NCBI GenBank assembly: GCA_003573635.1
Contig: QUTJ01031718.1
Span: 1 to 15,828, forward strand
DNA length: 15,828 bases
Origin: Goniomonas avonlea
Taxonomy: Eukaryota; Cryptophyceae; Goniomonadida; Goniomonadaceae
Reading direction: 5' to 3'
In this document: positions 8,464-15,828 of the stretch, piece by piece
Layout of the letters: each line of letters starts with the position of its first letter
How positions within the stretch are numbered: position 1 is the first letter of the stretch
The notes under the pieces: generated by a model
The model's input: the letters and a program-made list of their open reading frames with translations, nothing else
Database searches by the model: none
Told to the model about the DNA's origin: nothing
Program-made: the position numbers and the translations under genes

Positions 8464-11400
8464 ATGTCCGGTACCCGTGCCGGTTTCCAGGAGCATCTGG
8501 ATGACATTGAAGGTGCACTGACACCACAATTGCCAACGCGTACTCACCTTACTTTGACATGCAGATGTCAGCTCCGACGACGAGTTTGACAAGGGTATGT
8601 CCATGGCCGAAGCGGTGCATCAAAAACCATCTGATCGGATGGTCCATGGTCTGCCAAGGAGGCCTCTCTCAAGTCAGTATAGTGCTTGCATGTTATTTTG
8701 CGAACATTCAGGGTAATTTGCTGTCTGAGGTGCTGACATTCGAGCAGGTCGACCTCGGACTGCTGAGCGGCCGAAGCCTGCAGAGCGGCCGATGTCAAGT
8801 GGCGCGCGCCTGCGAACTGCTGCGCCGCCTGCGCACCCAAGACCGCGACCATCAGATGCAGCAGCTAACCATCTCTCCCATGTGACTCAAATCTACGAGC
8901 GGGGCAATGTCGCGCCGAAGAAGCGCACAGCCCTAGTGTCATCTGAAACATCTGGGAAAGTGAAGCCGATCATCAAGGCAGTTCAGTACGACAGGGAGCA
9001 CCTCTACGAGCAATTGCAAATTTCTAAACAAAAAATTGCGTCACTGGTGTGTTTCCATGTGTGATTCACCCGATAACACGCGTGCAGGAGGAGGACAAAC
9101 TGAAACTCAAAACTCACGCCATCCGAGCCGAAGTGGAGCTCCGAAGAGCAGTCAAAGAGAACGAAGAGCTGGTTGAGCGAAAGGTTACAGGCGGTTCAAA
9201 AGTACAGAACAAAAACAAGGTATTGCATCCTTTGCACTGCTCTCATTGAGCGCCGACGCAGTTGCTTCTGGCCATGAAAAACAAACTGCGAGACACGGAT
9301 CAGGAGCTCGTCGAGAAAGAGGCCGAGCTCAAAAAAATGCGTCAAGACATTCGAGTGACGCGTGTTACCGAGCTTGAAGTAGAGGCGCGTACGTACCTGG
9401 CTGAGGTATGTTACAGTTCGTTTTCGTCAGTCATTTCTGAGGAACAACGCCAGATCCGGCGTCTTCAATGGCTTTTGGAAGACACAATGGAAAACGGGAC
9501 TCGGCTAGCAGAGGAAGAAGGGCGCCAAATGTCGCAGAGGAATAAAGGGAAAGAACAGGCCATGTCAGACAGGCTTGCGGTCCTCGTTAGCACCAACAGT
9601 GCCCTGGAAATGGAGGTAAGGGCGGCCACTTCACACATTCCTCGAACCGTGTTTCGTGCGGTGCCCACAGCAAAGCCACAAACGCAGGAGCCAGGACAGA
9701 CTCAGAAATGTGTTGCAATCTCTCAAAGGAGACTGTCGGCCGGAGAGTATTGCAGGTGTGGAGTGTAAGAAGCAAAGCAGTGGTGTTGTGTGCGGAGAGT
9801 GCAGGTATGGGGTGTAGTTCAAGAGCAGAATCGAGTGGGTTGTAGTGTGTGGAGAGTGCAGGTGTGGGTTCTAGTGTAAGGAGAGCATGGGGATGGACTG
9901 CCGTGGAGTGGACATGCCCCCCATCTGACCCGCTGCGGCAGCTGGAGCGACTGCGCGAGTCGCGAGGTGCGGTGGAACAGGACCTCGATAAGGCGCACAA
10001 GCGCATCAAGGTCCTCACCAAGACCAACAAAGACCTCAAGGTGCGTTTCGATCCTCCAAGCAAAATTTGAACATGCAAAACAATGAACGAGGGAAGTGCT
10101 GCCCGCGGTGCTCACGAGAAACAGTTTTTCCCCCTTTCTGTGAAATTTGAAGCTTGGACGTTCCCTTTTCTTTGCTTTTCCATTAAACTGCCTGCATGAT
10201 CGCGAGGACAATATGGAGTTTTGCCTGACCGGTGAACCTCAAGGCTACCTGCCTCCCCCCCTAAAACCCTCGTCTCAGGCACGAGAGGATCAAATGCTGC
10301 TCGAACGTGCAAGGCGTGAGGGGAGCGAAGCCGAGTCACAGCCCAAGGACCTTGCCAGTCGTTTGCAGGGTGAGTCCTTCTCCGTTGTTACAGGGCGAGA
10401 GGAGGGCGAGAGGTTGCAGTGGGAGGTCTCCAATGTGCAGGGGCGACCTGCCTTCTCTGTGATTGCCGCCCGCAAAACAGCACCCGAGAGCAGCATAAAC
10501 ACTCGAGAGCACAACGCTCGAAGCAAACTCTCGCACACCGCCCTCTTTCTCACGCGTCGCGCAGAGTGCCAAGCAGAGCGGTCCAAGTACAAGGCCGAGG
10601 CGGACAACCTCAAGCGCGAGGTGGCGCGTGTTGTCGCCAGGGCCGACGCAAGCGACGAGAAGGCGCTGTCGATGCAAAAGCGGGTACAGACTCTGCTGGT
10701 GCAAGTGGCGCAGCTCGAGGCTCAAGTGTCTGCGCAGCGGTGAGCACTTGCTGCTGACTTGAGGACTTGTTGCACTACTGACCTGAGCACTGCTGACGGG
10801 GGGCGGAGGGCGGGGGCGCGGAAATCAAACAACCGCAGGGTCTATGCCACAGTCGCAGCCAGTAGTTCAACTCGAGAGATCTGCGGACTTGCGCTGCTGA
10901 CCGAGAGTGGGAGAGGTTGCGAGAGGCCCAGTCACAGCCAGTCGTGCAACCGAGAGTTTGACTGTTTATCTGGAAACAAGGTGGAACAATGAGGTCAGCG
11001 GTTAGAATGACGTGACCGCGCAGCCCTGCCTACGTCCCGCCTGGGCCGCAAGCACCACCGCAAGCACAAAACGGCTACGACGACGACTTTGACGACGATG
11101 GCGAAGGCGGCAGTGCTGCACCCTCGCCTGCGCCCATGCTCCCCCCAATGTCCAGTGTTGTTTTGATATCAACAGGGCCTGTGCTACCAAGCGCTGAGAC
11201 CACGGTTGATGCTAGTGAGTCGATCCCACCCCCATCAACTCGAGCACACCTTGCCCTCACCACCCCCATCAACTCGAGCACACCTTGCCCTCACCAACCA
11301 CCCCCATCAACTCGAGCACACCTTGCCCTCACCACCCCCATCAACTCGAGCACACCTTGCCCTCACCAACCACCCTCATCAACTCAAGCTCACATATCCC

Positions 11401-14400
11401 CAGGCGCGGACTTGACAAAGACACTGCAAGCCTTGCAGAAGACTTACGGCTGTCCTGTGTCGTTCTCGTTCGACCCAAGTGGGGGAGGTGACGGCGAGCC
11501 CATCACCTCGAGGGAGCAATGGGCGAAGCTCTTGGACTGGGCGGCTGATCAGTACACAAGCGAGAAGGGGCGCCGAGGTCCAGGTGTTGTGGCACTTAGA
11601 ACCTTGTGGTCCAGGAGGGGTGCTCCAACTTTCAGGCACACTCCTCCAGTGTGGAAGCTGGAACATGGATGGAAAGCATGCGGTCACAGTCACAGTCACA
11701 GTCACAGTCACAGTCACAGGGCGCTGCGGCAGAGAATCTGTCTCGACACACCGTTAGTCGCAGCCACGGCCGCAGACACTGTCACCGTGACCTTGGGGGC
11801 ACTGTTGGACGAGAGGGGTGGGAGTACCAGAGAATGTTGTTAAGGGAGGGCTGACTCTGCGGCAGGGGTCGGGTGTGCTTCGATTGTGGTGCTGAAACAG
11901 GAGGATGCCAGTGTTGTTGCCGCCACGGCGATCCAGAGCCGGTGAGCATTACGCTTTACCTCCACTTCACAACACCCTCACCTTCACCTTCGCGTCATCA
12001 CCACCTTCACACCTCACCTTCACATATTCACCTTACGCCTCATGAGGTGAAGCTTGTGGCGCATGCGCTGTGAACGCGAGGTGATCTCTAGCTCACCCTG
12101 GGCTAGAATTCGCCCCCTGCACCTCCACCACACCTTGGCACCATTGTTATTCCCGCCCCTTCGTCTCAAGCCGTCTTGCCTCCCTCATCCGACTCCTGTG
12201 TAGTGTTGGATGTGCTTCGGCTTTCACCCAACCACTTTTAAGCTTGGTCGAGAACAAGTTGACACGGTGATAGGTACCGAGGCTACGCCACACGGAAAGC
12301 CAACAATCTGAGCAAGCAAGAACGGGAAGCGCAAAAACAACAGCAGGAGGCTGAGAGGTGAGTGCTGATGCCCTCTATCCCCCCTCTATGCGCTCTCCTC
12401 TCTATGCCCCCCCCCCCCCCCCCCCCCCNCGACGATCTCCCTGTATGCCCTACCCCCCTGTATGCCTCCCCCTTCTCTTGTGTATCGTTGGCCGCTCAGC
12501 GGTTTCCTGGTCTTGGCTGTTTGCGTCAACTCTACGAAGCGGCAGAGAGATTCCCAACCGTGGAGCGGTAGAGACCAAGACCGAGCCATATCCAGTGAGA
12601 CACAGACAGAGAGACAGAGCAAGTGGGGAACCGACAGCCCGACCGCCCGTCAGGTGGCAAAGACGCTGAACCGCAACGCGTTAAGCTCTTGTATTGACAC
12701 TCTGGCATCTACACACACACACACACACACTCTTGTTTTCATCAGGGCATAGCCTTTGGCACTTAGTCTCGGCCATGGATGGTCCCAACTGGAGTACTAA
12801 ACCGTGGTCAGTGAGCGCGCTGCTGAGGCGAAGAAGAGAGAGGAGGAGGAGACACGACGAACGGCGGAGAAGGCTGCAGAGGAGGAGGCGCGGAGGAAGG
12901 AGGAGGAGGAGGAGGAGGCGCGGAGGAAGGAGGAGGAGGAGGAAGCGAGACGAAAGGAGAAGGTGGCTGCGGAAGAAGAGGCAAGGCGGAAGGAGGAGGA
13001 GGAGGCAGCAAGGAGGAAGGAGGAGGAGGCAAGGAGGAAGGAGGAGGAGGCCAAGGCCAAGGAAGCCGAGGTGGTGGAGGAGGAACCGGTGGACGAGGAG
13101 GTTGCCGAGGACGTTGCCGACGACGACACCGAGAGGGAGGAGGCCGAGAGGTGTGTCCGTTGCTCGTGCTGTGAGGCCCAGAGGCGATGCTGCGTTGTGT
13201 GTGTGCGCGCGCGCGAGTGTGAGATGCGTGGGTGTTTCTGTGCTGTATGTGTGCGTACGCGGGTGCGTGGGTTGTGGTGGGTTGTGTTGCGTGTGAGAGA
13301 GTATCTTAAGACATGTGCTGGCTTATATGGGACGCTGTTGCAAGAGGCAATGCACGTGATGTTTCGAGTGTTGGCTCACTTGTTGCCTGCCTGCATTTCA
13401 TTCTGTGATGTGCGAGGTGCTTTCCAATCGNCTTGTAATGGGGGGAGGTCAAGCAGCGGGACGGTAGACGGTGTCGGACGTGTTTTCCAATCTTGTCGGT
13501 GTCCGAAGCGTTTCCATCGCCCCTGTCATAAGTGAGCTGGCTGAGTGAGAAGTGTTCTCCAATCTTGTCTTGCCGGAAGTCCTGGAGTTTTGTCAGCGCG
13601 CTTCATTGGTGCTGAGACAGCAAACAGAGCGGAGAGAGCGCGCAAGGAGGCCGAGGTGAAGGCGCAGGAGGAGGCCGAGGCGCGCCGGCGGGAGGAGGAG
13701 GCCGCGGCCCAGGCGCAGGCTGACAAGGACCTGGAGGACAGAGAGCGCGAGGAGCGAGAGAGAAAATTGAGAGAGGAGGCGCTGCAAACCTCGGAGCAGG
13801 ACGGGGAGGTTGTGGACGACGAGATCGAGGACGCCGGCCAAGAGGAGCGGGAGCGGGAGGAGGCCGCGGCAAGGGTACGCCGTTGTGTCGGTGTTTCTGC
13901 ACTCGATTTTCAGATCCGGTTCTCGTCTCAACTTCTTTCAAATGGACTCTCAGATTATTTTCCCTTCTCGCCACGTCAAACTCTCCGAGCATCCTTGTCG
14001 GATGTTTGTGCACAGAGTTGAGGGTGCAAATATCAGCATGTCGTGTCGATTGTTCCAAGCTCACGCTGCGACAGGCGGCCGCGGAGGAGCGCACGAAGGC
14101 TGAGGCAGAGCAGAAGGCCAAGGAGGAGGAGGAGGAGGAGAGGCAGCGGGTGGAGGAGGAGAGGGCGCGCAAAGCAAAGGAGGAGGAGGAGGAGGAGAGG
14201 GAGAAGGAACGCAAGGCGAAGGAGGAGGAGGAGGAGCGGGAGAAGGAACGCAAGGCAAAGGAGGACGAAGAAAGGGAGCGCAGGGCAAAGGAGGAGGAGG
14301 AGGAGGAGCGGGAGAGGGAGCGCAAGGCAAAGGAGGAGGAGGAGGAGGAAGAGAGGGAGCGGGAGCGCAAGGCAAAGGAGGAGGAGGAAGAGAGGGAGCG

Positions 14401-15381
14401 GGAGCTCAAGGCAAAGGCGGAACAGGAGGAGGAGGAGCGAAGGCGGGAGGAGGAGGAGGAGGAGGAGCGAAAGCGTGCGGAAGCAGCCGCTGCCAAGGCA
14501 AAGTTGGATCAAGATGCCGAGGTGATTCCCTCTGCGCGCTCCCTCCTTGGGCGATCACACCACAAGACACGTGCACTCGCATCAACACCAGTCTGTCGCG
14601 TATCCGCAGTGTGGCGCAGTGTCGTCGAGCTCAAGGCACGTGCAGCAGTAGTAACACCGGTCACAGTGTGTTGCCGACGACGACGCGGAGGAGGAGGAGA
14701 AATACTCCGACGACGACTTCGAGGAGCAGGATGCGAAAGAGGCCGGCTCGCCTCGCGGCGTGGGCATGGACGACTACATGAGCATGTTCGCAGGCAACCA
14801 GGACGCAGGCGACGAGAGCTTTACGGTGCATGACCAGGTGAGGGTGAAGGAGGACTGGAAAGAGGACTGGTGGGTCCAGGGATCAGATATTGCTCGCAAC
14901 GGGAGAGACAGAGACAGAGACAGAGACAGAGAGGGGGGGAGACAGACAGACAGACACAGACAGACAGAGACAGAGACCGACAGCGGGGAGCATTATCGAC
15001 GAGAGATGCACTAGACAGAGACAGACAGACAGAGACAGACAGAGACAGACAGACAGAGACAGGGGCCATCGACGAGAGATGCACTGTGCGTGCCCCGAGA
15101 CCGAGAGGAGAGACATAGGGAGAGGGGGGGGGAGAGACCCTTTTGTCTTTCTGGAAGGTTTGGAAACCCCCCCCCCCTCTTCTTCTCTCGTACCCCTTGC
15201 TTTCCTCGCCCCGCCCCCCCCCGCCCGCTATCCAGGAGGCCGCGTAGACCATGACGGCTCCTCTTGCCTCCTCGCACTGACGACCACCCAGGAGGCCGCC
15301 GTCGACCCTGACTCGGTGGAGGACGACATCGTGGAGCAGTCGTCAAAACAACCCTTCGACGACGATGACGACGAGTTCTAA
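8464..15381 (+). CDS. IQ-motif coiled-coil protein with charged helices, IQCE-like (18 exons)
   Basis: Predicted exons are 8464-8512, 8565-8594, 8748-9046, 9088-9219, 9262-9405, 9454-9615, 9942-10040, 10279-10369, 10565-10739, 11024-11214, 11404-11577, 11866-11941, 12274-12357, 12812-13150, 13628-13874, 14075-14521, 14667-14837 and 15292-15381. All introns are GT-AG, all phases agree, and the total is 3,000 nt, or 999 residues. In order: acidic SSDDEFD near residue 20; a Pro/Arg-rich linker; coiled coils ~100-390; an acidic NGYDDDFDDDG (410-420); a globular-looking segment (458-515); an IQ motif (538-548); E/R/K-rich helices (~575-905); KYSDDDFEE (925-933); and a terminal DDDDDEF. The coiled-coil pattern around 188-226 (EKEAELKKMRQDIR, ARTYLAE then RRLQWLL) and the downstream IQ motif resemble IQCE, which with EFCAB7 tethers the EVC complex at the ciliary base in animals. 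The charged helices are not part of that family, as far as I know. Exons 1-2 are less certain. Confidence 0.75.
9743..9888. repeat. Minisatellite with ~55-bp units in an intron
   Basis: Three imperfect units carry the shared core GGAGAGTGCAGGTGTGG followed by GTGTAGTT/AAG-type sequence. They lie in the 326-nt intron 9616-9941 of the IQ/coiled-coil gene. Confidence 0.65.
11228..11390. repeat. Minisatellite with alternating 34- and 38-bp periods
   Basis: Five copies of a unit starting ACCCCCATCAACTCGAGCA begin at 11228, 11262, 11300, 11334 and 11372. The spacings 34, 38, 34, 38 show a 72-bp higher-order dimer that was duplicated. The array almost fills the 189-nt intron 11215-11403 of the IQ/coiled-coil gene and ends just before its acceptor. 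Confidence 0.92.
11684..11719. repeat. (TCACAG)6 hexanucleotide repeat
   Basis: Six perfect copies lie in the intron 11578-11865 of the IQ/coiled-coil gene. Each copy ends in CACAG, which resembles a 3' splice acceptor in this genome. Confidence 0.95.
11866..12357 (+). other. IQ (calmodulin-binding) motif split across two exons
   Basis: Exon 11866-11941 ends ATAIQS plus the first two bases of an Arg codon. After the intron 11942-12273, exon 12274-12357 continues RYRGYATRKA. Together they give IQSRYRGYATR, a full match to IQxxxRGxxxR. The split codon (CG|G) fixes both splice sites. The motif predicts binding to calmodulin or centrin-type EF-hand proteins. Confidence 0.85.
12407..12430. repeat. 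Poly-C tract with an ambiguous base
   Basis: An almost pure C run contains an N at 12429. It lies in the intron 12358-12811. Length is probably uncertain in the assembly. Confidence 0.9.
12711..12730. repeat. (AC)10 microsatellite
   Basis: A pure AC run in the intron 12358-12811 of the IQ/coiled-coil gene, about 80 nt before the acceptor at 12811. Confidence 0.95.
12812..13150 (+). other. E/R/K-rich charged-helix exon 1
   Basis: 113 codons dominated by blocks such as EEARRKEEEEE, later AKAKEAEVVEEEPVDEE. The alternating runs of acidic and basic residues have the i to i+4 salt-bridge pattern of single alpha-helices, as in caldesmon and some myosins. The underlying DNA is a degenerate GAGGCGCGGAGGAAGGAGGAG repeat that keeps codon phase. 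Entry and exit phase are both 2. Confidence 0.8.
13417..13570. repeat. Three dispersed copies of a GTGYTYTCCAATC word
   Basis: Copies lie at 13417-13429, 13480-13498 and 13552-13570; the latter two share GTGTTYTCCAATCTTGTC. They lie in the 477-nt intron 13151-13627, which also begins with a GT/GC-rich run near 13197-13217 and contains an N at 13431. Confidence 0.65.
14075..14521 (+). other. E/R/K-rich charged-helix exon 2
   Basis: 149 codons made mainly of the repeated unit ERERKAKEEEEE. It predicts a single alpha-helix of roughly 20 nm if continuous. The plus strand is nearly all purine for over 300 bases. The repeats differ at synonymous and conservative positions but never break the frame, which suggests selection on the protein. 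Phase 0 at both ends. Confidence 0.82.
14907..15066. repeat. GACAGA microsatellite with 18-bp direct repeats
   Basis: GACAGA/GACAGACA units occupy two blocks in the intron 14838-15291. The 18-mer ATCGACGAGAGATGCACT occurs at 14995-15012 and again at 15068-15085, after each block, so the block plus this tail was duplicated. Confidence 0.85.
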
Positions 15382-15828
15382 TAATTGTCCGGCACTGCCT
15401 TATGACCTTGACACGTGCTCGGCACTGTGCCTTCTGCCTGGCATTCATTGCATGCACCACGAGTCACAAACTGTCGGTATCGTCTTGTGATCATACCACC
15501 GTGATTTAGGAAGTGGCGCACCGGTGTGTCATCGCGCAGTGATTGCGCGGTGCTACGATGATGGTGATGGCGATGATGGTGATGGTGACGGGGTGTCACA
15601 CAACTGTGGCCTTGGCTTGGATCAAGTGGGGGTCCGTACAGCCAGCGGCTTCACTGTACTCCTTGACTGTATTTTTTGCTCTCAGCCCTGCTAGTGGGTC
15701 TGAGGCATTATCGTGGACGTCGTTCCTTTGTACAAGTAGACAACAATACAACCTGTGGATTATTCTTCATTTACCTCGCAAGTATTTTTTGTCCCAGCCC
15801 TGCCAGTGGGTCTGTGAGGGACCCCCCC
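15382..15828. other. 3' flank of the IQ/coiled-coil gene; no gene seen
   Basis: No coding pattern was found. It contains a 6-bp perfect inverted repeat (15533-15538/15544-15549), a GATGATGGT-type run at 15557-15589, and a ~36-bp imperfect direct duplication at 15670-15706 and 15784-15819 (TATTTTTTG, then CAGCCCTG, then AGTGGGTCTG). A C-run ends the window. Confidence 0.6.

Noticed and set aside
9406-9441. Alternative acceptor at 9441 giving a 36-nt intron
   Set aside because: Ending the intron at CAG 9453 gives a 48-nt intron of typical size, and the spacing TYLAE-IRRLQ expected from the IQCE family.
10370-10393. A 24-nt GT...AG segment that could be a tiny intron
   Set aside because: It is shorter than every other intron here. 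A 195-nt intron (10370-10564) with a better pyrimidine tract joins SRLQ to ECQAERSKYK as continuous coiled-coil heptads.
11881-11945. Frame reading CDCGAETGGCQCCCRHG as a cysteine-rich zinc-binding motif
   Set aside because: The correct frame is fixed by the IQ motif and phase-2 junction to exon 12274-12357; the Cys-rich reading is out of frame.
13603-14496. Long minus-strand open frame rich in Ser/Phe/Leu/Arg, opposite the charged-helix exons
   Set aside because: It is the shadow of the purine-rich plus-strand exons. Polypyrimidine antisense automatically gives Ser and Leu codons without stops. The plus-strand frame has splice phases and a family pattern.
14033-14512. Minus-strand Leu-rich frame that looks like many membrane segments
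   Set aside because: It is only the CTC/CTT reading of the opposite E/R/K exon; there is no plausible start, context or loop sequence.
1-15828. CRISPR arrays, integrated viral or transposase genes, tRNA or rRNA genes
   Set aside because: I looked for spaced repeats, reverse-transcriptase or transposase motifs and structured RNA and saw none. The repeats present are tandem, intronic or intergenic, without unique regular spacers.

Overview
This is nuclear DNA of a eukaryote, most likely a flagellated or ciliated protist or alga. Genes are broken by GT-AG introns whose reading phases match from exon to exon, and introns carry microsatellites and minisatellites. There are no operons, tRNA or rRNA genes, or transposons that I can recognise. 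The lineage cannot be fixed from the sequence alone. All gene models below were built by eye from splice signals, phase agreement and protein pattern; none is backed by transcript data.

Layout: (1) 1-60 is a GA microsatellite at the left edge. (2) About 478-1537, minus strand, is the 5' half of a folylpolyglutamate synthase gene (seven well-supported exons, short introns of 41-58 nt); its 3' half toward position 60 could not be resolved. (3) 1538-1954 is a divergent intergenic region. (4) 1955-2734, plus, is an intronless gene for a 259-residue protein with about six membrane segments. (5) 2826-8121, minus, is a 13-exon gene for an ~831-residue protein with an N-terminal zinc finger, a long disordered middle and coiled-coil segments. 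It converges on gene 4 with only 91 bp between the stops. (6) 8122-8463 is a shared divergent promoter region with a perfect CRE-type palindrome. (7) 8464-15381, plus, is an 18-exon gene for a ~999-residue protein: N-terminal coiled coils, an IQ (calmodulin-binding) motif, two very long E/R/K-rich charged-helix exons and acidic D/F motifs. It resembles the cilium-associated IQCE family. (8) 15382-15828 is 3' flank with short duplications.

The exon chains for genes 5 and 7 are the main result. Short reading frames scattered over 12.5 kb join into two open proteins with every phase matched. Several introns of these genes are filled with locally amplified repeats, whereas the folate gene has only compact introns.
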